This document shows, one piece after another, positions 53,440 through 63,395 of a stretch of 64,000 nt of DNA. Position numbers and translations under genes: made by a program. The notes beneath the pieces are model-generated. The model had not been told where the DNA came from, ran no database searches, and saw only the letters and a list, made by a program, of their open reading frames with translations. Source of the stretch: Corythucha ciliata. Its lineage: Eukaryota; Arthropoda; Insecta; Hemiptera; Tingidae. Within the stretch, counting starts at the first letter, position 1; each line of letters opens with the position of its first letter. The stretch is taken from contig CM075939.1 in the NCBI GenBank assembly GCA_038030265.1, positions 17,961,253-18,025,252 on the forward strand, read 5' to 3'.

Positions 53440-54690
53440 TATACTATATTGACAGATCGACAGAGGTGACGCTAATTTGGGTTAAAATTGGGCAAAAATG
53501 GCATATTCACAACTGAAATTTGTGAAAAATCGCACATTCGCAAATAAAAAAGAGAATAGATGCTAATATATTCGCTGCAAAATTAGCAGAAAACGCTATT
53601 TCACAGCTGAAATTGAGAAAATTCGCGGATAAAGTTCAGGAAATGCACTAACAACGCGACTAAAATTGAAAAAATCTTTATTAGCGCGGCTAAAATTAAG
53701 AAAAACACTAATTTTCAGCTCAAATTGTGAAAAAGTGCTAATTCTCTTTTATAAAAATGGTTAATCAGCAGCTGAAGATGAGGAAACGCCAATTCGTGGC
53801 TAAAATGGAAGAAAATCGCTAATGCAAGCGATAGAAACGCTACTGCGCTGCTTAAATTGAGAAAAAGCGCTAACCCGCGACTAAAATTGCGGAAAATCAC
53901 TAAACCCCGGATTAAAATGAAAAAACGCAAATGCATAGCTTTCGTTCGAGGCTAAACCAAAACAAAAAACGCTAAGCAAAAATTGAAAGCAAAATGCCAA
54001 TGTGGGACACTAAAATGTAAAACAGCGCAACTAATATTGAGAAATTCGCTAATTTTAGCCTGGCATAAATAAACAAAAAAACTACAGTTCAACTTGGGAA
54101 AGGGCTATTCCCTGCTAAAAATGGAAACAATGGCTGATTTGTAGGTAAAATTGAGCAAAACGCCAATTCGCGAATTAACAGGTGAGAACGCTACTACCCT
54201 GCTAAAATTGAGAAAAAACGCTAATTTGCGGCTAAAATGAAGGAAAATCACTAATTCACGGCTAGAATTGAGAAAAATCCCAATTTGCGTCAAAAAATGA
54301 AAATACTCTTGCAACTTTGAAGTTAAAATTGGGCAAAACCGTTAATTTATTGTCTAGGGGGGGGGGAACCCCGTTTTGCGGCTAATTTTGAGAAAAACAC
54401 TTAAGAAAAACGCTAATTTTTCAGCTCAAACTGAGTAAAGGGCTAATTCCCTGGACCCTGCTTAAAAAAAATAAAAAACTCCCTAATTTCCAGGGAAGAA
54501 AAACGCCAACTCGAGAAAAGTTAATAAGAAACATAGCTAATTCACAGGATAAAAACGCTTATTTGCTGGTAAAGTTAGAAAAAGTGAAAATTTCTGGTTA
54601 GTGGGAGGGGTTACCCCGCTAATCCGAGACTGAAATTGAAAAAAACGTTTCACGCGGCCAAAATTGAGAAAAGCGCTGTTGGCGTACTGA
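53440..54690 (-). repeat. Degenerate minisatellite, locus 3 (inverted)
   Basis: About 30 diverged copies of GCTAATTCGCGGCTAAAATT then GAGAAAAAC over 1.25 kb, the reverse complement of the family at 20270-21260. Best legible at 53640-53930 and 54180-54280. A poly-G run interrupts it at about 54358-54366. Confidence 0.82.
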
Positions 54691-55927
54691 CACTAATACG
54701 AAAGATTTTGTCCTCTTCACGAAATTATTTATTGGCGGAACTAGTTTTCGGCCATCGAGGCCATTTTCAACGCCTATTTTGACTACATTCTAAACGGATT
54801 AGAGAGTTCCACCCATGTTACTAGATACGGCGTTAAAGTCGAAGTTGTCCTTACAAAAATTAATTTACGGGTCTATTATTAATCTATATCATTCACGTTT
54901 GTGATCACTTTATTTATCGCCATTTCGTTACATAAAAAAAAAAAAAAATCCATCTACCTGACGTCACCCGCCCATTTTTCATGCAGATAGTTATCGAGCA
55001 AAGAAATCTGGCGGGACAATTCTTAGCTCGAAATCGGGACAATTTTTCGGGGCGCCTGGCAACCCTAGTCCCTAGTCCCACTGTCACAGGCCCTGATAGG
55101 AGTAGTTTTACTAGTGATAAAATATATTACACTACACAAGCGATTTCATGGTGAAATAACCAATTCCAGTTTTCGGCCTACCTATGAAGGTCATTGAGTA
55201 GCAAAATTGGCAATTTTTTCAGCCCTTTTTTTTGCCCGGAGATCGAGCCCCAGAACCCGGAGATTCCGGGCGAAAACCACAGATCTCACAACTGACAATG
55301 TCTTGGAGGAGCTTCTGGCGGTCAGAAAATATTTATTTAAGTTATAGTATTTCCTTCAACAAAATTTTGGGATCAAGAAAAAGCTGGGTTTAGTTAAAGA
55401 AAGAAAAGCTGGGGAAGACAAAGAAGATTCTCGTTAGAAGAAATAGAATATTCATAAAAATGCCAAGTGGAAGTGGTTGAAATTGAAAAAGGAACGATGC
55501 TAACCGCCAACCGGCATAAAAACAGCAACGTAACAGAGAAGGGTGATCGTGGATCATGGGTGAAGGTCAGTGATAAGAAATCAGCCCACTTGCACTTTAG
55601 TTAGTTATCATCAACAAGGCAACTTTTTACTTTGGTCTTTGGTCTACCTCCATCTGTTCACAAACTCACGAAGTGGAAATTCAAAGTTTAACTTGATTTT
55701 TTGTTCCTTATGGCGATTATCTTCACGGCTTGAATTGAGTATTTTCAATCGTACGGTTCCGAACAGAGAGATCAAACTGTCTCAAACGGATAACGTGTGG
55801 GACAGAAATTATGGCAGCCGTTTTTCATTTCTTACGCCTTGGTGTTATTCTTATACGATTCTCCGACCGAGAACTCTTGTCGTTTCGAATTTAAAGAGAG
55901 CCAAAGCCTCGGAAGAAATATTCCATA
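54691..55927. other. No gene seen; upstream region of Fbxo9
   Basis: No promoter element can be named. A 124-codon frame at 55570-55944 is not conserved with Fbxo9 and probably lies in 5' UTR. GGCAACCCTAG at 55058 resembles the MITE end at 31212. Confidence 0.45.
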
Positions 55928-58900
55928 ATGGTACGTGGGAGTGAAATGGCTTTTTCAAAATAAACTTGGGCTACATTGGTGTTTTATCATGACAGGATGC
56001 TTCGGCCGGGTCGAGCGGCGGGACTTTGGGTGATGGGGACGGTGATGGTGACGTTCAAGACGAGTCTTCGTCTTCTTCTTCTTTACCGTCTAAAAGTAAG
56101 GTAAGGGTTTGTTGTTTTCGCTTCTAGTCGGCTAAATTCGATTATTATTCTCGTATTCTCACGTGAACGAACATACATGCTGGTGAGTCATCTTTATCTG
56201 TCATTTGGGTCGTTACTTCTCCTGGACATGTTCTAATTTTGAGAGCGTCCGAGCTTATTTTTCGGGTGTCTGGGAAAGGTCAAAATTGTCCTACTTTTTG
56301 GTCCCTGTCATCTCTTGGGTCTAACCGCCCAACATATTGCACCTTTAAGTTAAAACAAAGCTGCGGCACTCAGCCGCAACATCCCCAGCCTCCGTTTCGT
56401 CATCACGGTTCTCATCAGCCCTGGTGAGCCGGGTCTCCTCCCTGACTCCGTTTTGCCAGGGGTGGGAATCACAGCTCAGTAGCACCAGTGCACCACTGCT
56501 CCCGGGCAGGAGCTAGGGGCTTATCCGCTCTGTACTTTGACAACACTGTTTGTATCCTCACACGCGTAAAACAAACTTGAATGGTATCCTACGTTTCTCG
56601 AAAGCGGAGATACATTGAAATAACCACGTACGGGGCGCGCCTGTTCTATAACTTTCAACTGTCACTATCACTGTCTCTTTCCACCCGTCCTCCCAATCAA
56701 CATGTGATGTGTGAGCGGACGGGTGGAAAAGGATATTCCTAGGAATACTGAAATCTTACAGAACAGCCCCCAGTTCCAGTCGAAAGTCAAGACAGCAATT
56801 TCACCCAATGAATGACTCCCACACACTTCTTGCCTTCATTTCACAAACATCCTGGAAATTCGGCCCGAAATCGAGAACATTCCATCGAAAAACCAGAAAA
56901 TGTGGCTCACAGTCTGATTCAAAACCAAATAATGCCCGATCGAAACTTTCCAAAACCAAATTTCGTGGACTCCGCTCTTTCAAAAACCAAATTCCTAAAT
57001 TTGGCTCATTCAAAACCAGAATGTCATTATTTTGCTCTTTCAACTGCAAATTCTGCGGGTTTTCACTCTTTCATAACCCGATTTCCCGGACCTGGCTTCA
57101 TTGAAATCCAATTTTACGAATATTTGCTGTTTAAAAAACAAAATCTCGTAATTTTGGCTCTTTCAACCAAAATTATACCGCGCCATAACCCAATGTCGCG
57201 TGTTTTGCTCCTTGAAATCAATTCCACGGATTTTAGCAATTCAATCCCGAATTTTGCGTAATTCCCATTCTGACAAGAACCAAATTTCATGGCCTTAGCA
57301 TATTTTAGAAACATTTTCGACAGTTTTCGCTAGTTTAAAAAAAATGAGGCTCGGCTGTTTCATAAAGCAAATTGGCTAGTTCAAATCCAATTTTATAGAA
57401 TTTTACTGTTTCAAGCACAAAATTTTGAGGGAATACTCATTCTAGCCTCAATTTTGCGGTCATTCGGCCTTTTAAACCCAGATTTTCTTGGATTTTGCCT
57501 TTTCAAAACCATAACTCGGGGGTTTACGCTATATCAAAAGCCTAAAATCATGACTTCAGCTGTGCATAAAACCCCTTTTAACAGGTTTTGTTAGTTCGAA
57601 ATCGACCTGTTCAAAAACCAAGAGTCGTGATTTTGGCCCATTGAAACCACGATTTCGTTACTTTTTATTCAAAAAATGTCTCCCTAATAACAAAATTTCA
57701 CGGATTTTTGCTTTTTTTATACCCCCATTTGTTTCACTCTTTCCAAAATAAAATTTCGAGGCTAAAGCTCTTTCTAAAATATTTGGTTTGATCGTAAAAT
57801 AATAGAATAGCAGTTCTCGGGAAGAATCAAGTCGCCATTGTCAGACCGGTACAAAGATTGAGCCTCTTGCTCGTTAAATCGTCATTTTCAAAGCGCGAAT
57901 TGTCCGTACAGCTATTTTTAGGTTCCGGATTTGGCCAATATTAGTACGTGATTAGAGTCAGCCAAGCCGTTTTATAGAATGCGAATAGTCATCTCAACCA
58001 ATTGTGGTGTGCGTGTAACCAAGAAGGAGGGGGGAGTCAATCTGTTGGTAAGGTGGAGGCAGACAGATGTCTCCACAGTCAGATCTCCACAGACAGCTGT
58101 CCGCACAGGCTTGGTGAGGTTAAATTGATCAGTTTAGTCAATTTTAGTGGTACGAACGGTTAGTCGAGCCATTTTAAAGGCGTGAATCTTAGTTTTACTA
58201 TTTTATGGACGCAACTAGTCAGCTTCGTCCTTAGCTTAAGTCCGCCAAGCCATTTGGCTGCAATTGCCAATGTGCTATTTTTAGGTCGTGAATTTCCAGT
58301 TTTTCTATGGTCACGAATCGTTAGTTTAGCTATTTTCAAGGCGCGAATCGTAGCCTAGCTATATTTGTGGGGGACAGGCTCCCCTGTTTATCAGTATACA
58401 TTCGGTAATGATACTAAAATGCTCCGTAGCTCAAAATTATGGCTAAGCAGAACTTATGACCCCAGTAAGTCATCAAGTCCAGGATTAATTTTTTTCATTT
58501 TCTTCATTTTTGCACGCGTAATTTTTGTTTTTAGACGCACTCTTCCAAAGCACTGGAGGAATTTCGCAATGAATGGAAGAGAGAAATGGAGAAATCTCCT
58601 CAACATGTTGTACCTAAACCCGTAAGCAAAACAACTGTCACGTTAAACATCGAGGACAAGGTACGACAATGTAATAAATTCCCTCTCCACAGGTTGAAAA
58701 TAACCCTTTTAATTTTCTCAAATAAAGGCAAAAGTTTATTTTCAAATGGGTGTGGAGTATGAGGAAAAAGGTAAAATGTACGAAGCGATTCAATTCTACA
58801 GAAAAGCGGTTCAACTTGTTCCAGACGTCGAATTTAAACTTTTTCAAGTTTCAGCTCCCGTCGTAACGCAGAGTAAGACTTTAAATGATGAACGACTGAG

Positions 58901-60069
58901 TGGTATGTGTCTAAAAAATTGGTTTTCAGAGTCTCCAGATGGCCAGGGCGTCGTTGAAGAGGAAGAGGGGGACTTAAGTGACGACGATGTGTCCGAAGAT
59001 GTTCCTTATGATTCAACTAAAGTGGACTTGTTGACACATTTAAATATTTTGCGTTTGAAACAGCAGACTCGATCGTTGTGCTCACAGCAGCGTCATCAAA
59101 ATGTAACAATTTTTGTTAGAGGACCATTATTATTGATCCATTATTCTCTAAAGTTTACCATTGAAAAACCTTTTCAGGCGACACATATCTCTTCTCTCCC
59201 GATGGAGATATTTTTGAGTATACTTCGTTGGGTAGTTAGCTCGGATTTGGATTTCAGATCTCTCGAGATGTGTGCAAGAGTGTGTCGAGGATTTTATGTC
59301 TGTTGTCGGGACTCTGAAATTTGGCGCACAGCATGTTCTCGGTAGGCGATTTTCCTTTGGGTATTTAGACATTACTATTTTAAAATTTCGTTTTGTTTAG
59401 CGTTTGGGGGCTAAAATGCGGGGCGCTGGGTGGTAGATATCCTACGTGGCGCGATATGTTCATCAAAAGACCGCGACCTCACTACAGCGGTTGTTACATC
59501 AGCTATACGACGTACGTTCGACCAGGGGAGGACAATTTTCAGGACGACGCGTACAGACCTTGGCATCTAGTCGAATATTACCGGTACTTACGATTTTTCC
59601 CCGACGGTCGAGTCCTGATGCTGACTACCCCTGAAGAGCCTATCACTTGCGTGAACCTTATGCGTCAGCGTCAACCGCCTCCTCGCCGGCCGCCCTTTTT
59701 CAGTGGATTTTACCGCCTTCACAAAAACACCGTGTCCATTGTCGTTTCGCCTGACACTGAGAAAACTTCGTCTCAGCGGTCGAATTCTAATCAGTCTTAT
59801 CCTAATACTTTTCACTTGGTAACTATGGCCTTGCTTTCAGAAATTCGACTCCTTATTCATGCCACGAGTTTACTTTGCAGGAACTTGAAATCCTCTCGCA
59901 CAAAAAACAACTGCACGGTCAATTGGTGTGGCGAGGCTATTCGGTGTTCTCTAAAATGAACGGTGTGGAATCCAACGTACCTTTTGCTCTTACTCCAGGT
60001 CGTTTTCCACCCTTTTGGTACTCGAGGGTAAAAAGTTACACCTCTGAGAGTCATAGTCCATTAGTGTGA
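55928..60069 (+). CDS. Fbxo9: F-box only protein 9
   Basis: Substrate receptor of an SCF (Skp1-Cul1-F-box) ubiquitin ligase; in mammals FBXO9 acts on TELO2 and TTI1. Proposed exons: 55928-55930 (tentative, ATG only), 55996-56100, 58535-58660, 58728-58872, 58930-59102, 59178-59341, 59401-59818 and 59881-60069. All phases agree and give 440 residues; human FBXO9 is of similar length. Order: acidic/Ser-rich N-terminus; LEEFRNEWKREMEKSP; TPR/MIT-like segment YEAIQFYRKAVQLVPDVEFK (about residues 90-112); acidic linker; F-box ISSLPMEIFLSILRWVVSSD (about 187-235); conserved C-terminal domain with VEYYRYLRFFPDGRVLMLTT and the end RVKSYTSESHSPL. Splice sites are GT-AG. The start exon is inferred; the rest is well supported. 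Confidence 0.9.
56639..56768. mobile_element. MITE in Fbxo9 intron 2
   Basis: CCTGTTCTATAACTTTCA on the left against the inverse of GAAATCTTACAGAACAG on the right, with inner arms TTTCCACCCGTCC and GGACGGGTGGAAA. About 130 bp, non-coding. Confidence 0.65.
56860..57790 (+). repeat. Degenerate tandem repeat, TTCAAAAACCAAATTTCGTGG unit, in Fbxo9 intron
   Basis: About 20 diverged copies of a unit near CTTTCAAAAACCAAATTTCG followed by GATTTTGGCT, spaced 40-50 bp. Long frames on both strands (up to 149 codons) are artefacts of the repeat. Confidence 0.75.
57840..58370 (+). repeat. Degenerate tandem repeat, GCGAATCGTTAGTTTAGCTA unit, in Fbxo9 intron
   Basis: Around ten diverged copies of GCGAATCGTTAGTTTAGCTA then TTTTTAAGG, spaced about 45-60 bp. 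It lies 165 bp upstream of Fbxo9 exon 3 and follows directly on another array with a different unit. Confidence 0.7.
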
Positions 60070-60103
60070 ATCTTGAAAATAATTTGTGTCTTCTTTGAAA
60101 ATG

Positions 60104-60109
60104 AATAAA
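60104..60109 (+). promoter_or_regulatory. Fbxo9 polyadenylation signal
   Basis: AATAAA 35 bases after the Fbxo9 stop codon; a GT-rich stretch (TTTTGTTGTTGACC) follows at 60117. Confidence 0.7.
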
Positions 60110-60293
60110 AATAATATTTTGTTGTTGACCTAGTACAGTATTTTGGATCCTACACACACGTAAGGGGAACATTTTCGGAGGGGGCCCTTTTTTGTGCGTT
60201 CTAATACACAATAGGAGAGACCTATCTTATCCCCAGTTCCTCGGACCGTCAAACCCGTGTATCCGCACCTGGCCAAAGCAATTAAAAAGAAAG

Positions 60294-60447
60294 TGTAGCG
60301 AAGCGACACAACAACAACATGTGTTGCCAAAAAAAATAATTAGTCGTTCTTTTTCCTGAAGCCCAACGATTTTCAACGTGACTTTAAAAAAATAAAAATA
60401 AAGTTCATATTTAGTTTTGCGTTAACAGCTCGATTGTGTCTCCCACA
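60294..60447 (+). repeat. LTR of the inverted-LTR gypsy element, left, plus orientation
   Basis: 154 bp, TGTAGCGAAG to TCTCCCACA, with AATAAA-like AAAATAAAAATAAAG. It is followed two to three bases later by TGGTGACCCTGACGTGATC (60451-60469), the primer-binding site. Counterpart of 63236-63387. Confidence 0.87.
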
Positions 60448-60494
60448 AATTGGTGACCCTGACGTGATCTTGATCTGTATACAACAGGCTCCTT

Positions 60495-60747
60495 TTCCAG
60501 GGTGCGATATTGCGTGAAAATGTTTGAAGATTGTGTACTGCAATGATTCAGGAACGTAGGGGTGAATACGGTCCGTCGAGGTGTCACAAATGAGCTTGAC
60601 GTTCTCGATTTCGAGGTGTCGCAGCTTAAGACTGTGAGAGGAGGGTTCAGTGAACAGTTTTTGTAGCTGAGCGTCGGTTGCTTGGGCGGCGGCGATATCA
60701 GAGGGAGAAATCTCGTTTGATGATCGCTTCGATTCGCGAAAGAGCAT
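60495..60747 (-). pseudogene. Gypsy RNase H-integrase linker and truncated integrase zinc-binding domain
   Basis: Read from 60747: SPSDIAAAQATDAQLQKLF, RHLEIENVKLICDTSTDRI, then YVPESLQYTIFKHFHAISHP with GKGA. That is the HxxxHPG start of the integrase HHCC zinc finger. Homology ends at about 60495, exactly where the inverted leader begins; the DDE core is absent. Confidence 0.88.
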
Positions 60748-61273
60748 CAGCAGGACTATTCTCTAGGCTTTTCACGAATTGAATATCAGTCGAGAACTGG
60801 CTGATGTAGGAAAGGTGTCGCAATTGTCTGGGTGACAATTTTTCCGAAGATTTCGTGAATGCGTGGACGAGAGGTCGATGGTCCGTGAAGATGGTAAAGA
60901 CGCGGCCTTCTAACATGAACGAGAAATGGCGCATTGTGGGATGTTTGGCGAGAAGTTCGCAGTCATAAGTCGAATACTTCTGCTCAGCAGGGGAGAGCTT
61001 ACGACGAGAAAAGAATGCGAGAGGGCGGAAGTTGCCATCTTGAAGTTGGTGAAGAGCTCCGCCGAGGGCCACGCTGGAGGCATCGGTCATGATCGACAGA
61101 GGAAGGGCAGGATCGGGGAATGCTAGTGTGATGTCCGATTGTAGGATAGATTTGCACTGTTCGAATGCTGAAGACATCTCAGGTGTCCACGAAATAGGTG
61201 TGGGATCGGACTTCTTTGACTGAAGGTGTAAGGGGGCTTGGATGCTTGCAATGCGAGGGTTGAAACGGTGCAT
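60698..61273 (-). pseudogene. Gypsy RNase H
   Basis: RT thumb and RNase H with SWTPEMSSAFEQCKSIL, IMTDASSVALGGALHQL (catalytic Asp), YSTYDCELLA, FTIFTDHRPLVHAF and SPADALSRIEAI. Open over 190 codons. RNase H degrades the RNA strand during reverse transcription. A frameshift upstream separates it from RT. Confidence 0.88.
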
Positions 61274-61429
61274 CCCGAGTAAACGATTCTATTCGTTCAC
61301 AGTTTTGGGCTTTGGATATGACGAGATGGCAGAAATTTTGTCGGGAAGAGGAGAAATTCCAGTTGACGAAATGGAGCAACCAAGGAAATCAACTTGAGGT
61401 TTTGCAAAACAGCACTTTCTGACGTTAAT

Positions 61430-62000
61430 GGTCAGACCATACTCTTTGAGTCGAGAAAAGAGCTTCTCGAGGTGCGAGAGATGATAGTATCCATGTCTTT
61501 GGAAAATACTAAAATGTCGTCGGTATAGACCGAAACGAAAGGAAGGTCTTGTGTGATGTTGTCCATCAACCGTTGGAAAGTCTTGCTTGAGTTTCGAGTC
61601 CCGAATGGCATTTTCAAAAATTCGAATAAGCCTAAGGGGGTGGTTACGGCTGTCTTGGGTACGTTATCGGGATGGACTGGTACTTGAAGGTAAGCTTTTT
61701 CGAGGTCGATGGTGGAGCAAATGTTGCAGCTGTGGAAGAAAGTCGAAACGCAACCTTGAACGTTAGGGATTGGATAGCGATCGCGGCGCCGGTTTGCGCA
61801 TTGAGGCGGCGGTAGTCACCGCAGGGACGCCAATTACCGGACTTCTTTTTCACGAGGTGGAGAGGGCTGGACCATGGACTTTTTGAGGGGCGACAGATTC
61901 CTGCCTGAAGCATAAAAGCGAATTCGTCGTTGGCGGCTTTCAGTTTATCAGGAGGAAGACGACGTGGTCGCGCAAAACAAGGGGGTCCAGATGTCGTAAT
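61430..62000 (-). pseudogene. Gypsy reverse transcriptase, frameshifted
   Basis: AGICRPSKSPWSSPLHLVKK and WRPCGDYRRLNAQT are in one frame (61913-61780). CSTIDLEKAYLQV-type sequence follows in a second frame, and FGTRNSSKTFQRLMDNI with the active site VYTDDILVFSKD (about 61516-61527) in a third. The catalytic box is intact, but at least two frameshifts prevent translation as one protein. Confidence 0.88.
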
Positions 62001-62330
62001 ATATGATGGAAAATCGAGTGAGTCTTGTCTAAAACTGACGACTGGTTGGGTACGTGAATTTGATTTTTCGCTATTAGACTGGATATTGCTGCTGGGATGT
62101 CAGCACGTAAGGCTGAAACTGAGGGGGAGTTGCCATGGACCAAGAAACCTGAAGTAGTCAGCGATGTGTGGGAATCAACGATGCGTTGATGTTTGATGTC
62201 GACGAGAAGTCCGAATTTAGAAAGAAAATTGGCTCCAGAATAGGACGGGTGACATCGGCAATGGTAAAGACGAAAGTAAAATTCCGACGGAGGCCGAAAT
62301 TGAGATGAGACGACTTTGTTGTTGCCCACT
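62001..62330 (-). pseudogene. Gypsy protease remnant lacking the active site
   Basis: FGLRRNFTFVFTIADV then ANFLSKFGLLVDI is the second half of a gypsy retropepsin (the ILGADFL motif region). The N-terminal half with the DTG active site is not found between this and Gag, suggesting an internal deletion. Frames change within it. Confidence 0.75.
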
Positions 62331-63157
62331 CCCAATCGCCGTTAATTGAGACTGGCGAGGGAGTTTTCCGATTGCTTTTGAGTGTAAGAACAAGGTGAGA
62401 CGCATGTCTTAGCTTTTCCTGAGAACTTAGCGTGATACCAACAAAGTGGGTTAGTGGAATGATGAGCAGCGGCGGATAATGAGCTACGGCTGCAAGAACG
62501 GGATCGGGAGGAGTCAACCGGGCGACCTGTTCGGTGAGTTTTCGAACTTGTGCCTCGAGGGAAGAAATTGTGTCAGCACCTGAAAACGTTGGCGATGTTG
62601 CTGCAATGTAAGGAATGTGGACGGCCTGAATTTTGTCAGCCATTTCAGCCAACTTTTCCAATGAGTTAGTCTCACTCACGTGCAAGATTTGCTGAGTTTG
62701 TGTGGGCAGACGTTTGAGCCATAGGCCTTTTATGATATTAGGAGGGAAATCAGTGCCGGCCAGGTGCTGAATTTTACGAGGTAATTGTGAGGGCGTACGG
62801 TGTCCTAACTCTATCGGGCCTAGTAATTTATTTAATTTGCTTTCGTCGGACTGGCCGAAGCGTTTGAGAATAGCGGTTTTTTACGTTTGAGTTCGTACTC
62901 GTTTCTAAACGTAGAACGTCTGCGATTTCCCGAAGATGTTCCGGTTCGATTACCGAAATTAAATGATTGAGTTTAGTCTACGGCGAAGTTATGCGTGCAA
63001 GTTCGAATTGCGCTTCCACGTTTAAAAACCAGATATCTGGGTCCGCGTTCCAGAATTTTGGGAGTTTCACTGAAACAGAGTCACAATGGGGAGAAGGAGC
63101 CGAATGGGGATCGGTACCTGAGGTCGAAGGAATCGAAGCTCCCGGTTGATTCTCCAT
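62331..63157 (-). pseudogene. Gypsy Gag
   Basis: ATG at 63157, 57 bases after the primer-binding site. MENQPGASIPSTSG, then VKLPKFWNADPDIWFLNVEA (the LPxFW...W motif of K02A2.6-like Gag); a frameshift with stop at about 62985; EPEHLREIADVL; another shift at about 62870; ESKLNKLLGPIELGHRTPSQ and LPTQTQQILHVSETNSLEKL; ending with a coiled AQVRKLTEQVARL. Structural capsid protein, inactivated here. Confidence 0.85.
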
Positions 63158-63213
63158 TCCGACGCGGAATTGAGCGAAAATGAAAGAGATCGAGCCTGTA
63201 GTATACAGATCAA

Positions 63214-63232
63214 GATCACGTCGGGGTCACCA
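63214..63232 (-). other. Primer-binding site, right copy
   Basis: TGGTGACCCCGACGTGATC on the minus strand, after LTR end CCCACA. The plus strand ends in CCA like a tRNA 3' end. The left copy (60451-60469) has one substitution. I cannot name the tRNA. Confidence 0.75.
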
Positions 63233-63235
63233 ATT

Positions 63236-63387
63236 TGTGGGAGACACAATCGAGCTGTTAACGCAAAACTAAATATGAACTTTGTTTTTATTTTTTTTAA
63301 ATCACGTTGAAAATTGTTGGGCTTCAGGGAAAAGAACGACTAATTATTTTTTTTTGGCAACACATGTTGTTGTGTCGCTTCGCTACA
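63236..63387 (-). repeat. LTR of the inverted-LTR gypsy element, right, minus orientation
   Basis: 152 bp, reverse complement of 60294-60447 with a CAA indel, an A-run indel and a few substitutions. This is the normal 5' LTR relative to the coding direction. Confidence 0.88.
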
Positions 63388-63395
63388 AAAGAAAG

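Larger units (their letters stand above)
60294..63387 (-). mobile_element. Ty3/gypsy element bounded by inverted LTRs
   Basis: The coding direction is minus, with a normal 5' LTR, primer-binding site and Gag at the right end. Instead of a 3' LTR, the left end carries a second copy of the 5' LTR plus primer-binding site plus leader in the opposite orientation (60294-60494), replacing the integrase core. Both outer ends read TGTAGCGAAGCG inward. The flanks carry AAAGAAAG directly before the left end (60286-60293) and directly after the right end (63388-63395), consistent with a 4 or 8 bp target duplication. The arms differ at about eight sites in 200 bp, so the structure is fairly recent. Confidence 0.88.

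Noticed and set aside
54720..54790. GAACTAGTTTTCGGCCATCG, reminiscent of Penelope-like element flanks
   Set aside because: Too short and without RT or GIY-YIG sequence nearby; cannot be supported.
55570..55944. 124-codon frame as an N-terminal extension of Fbxo9
   Set aside because: Its phase at the donor 55930 leads to a stop when joined to 55996, and it has no similarity to Fbxo9.
56801..57261. Frames of 149, 98 and 82 codons in the Fbxo9 intron
   Set aside because: All arise from the degenerate TTCAAAAACCAAA repeat.
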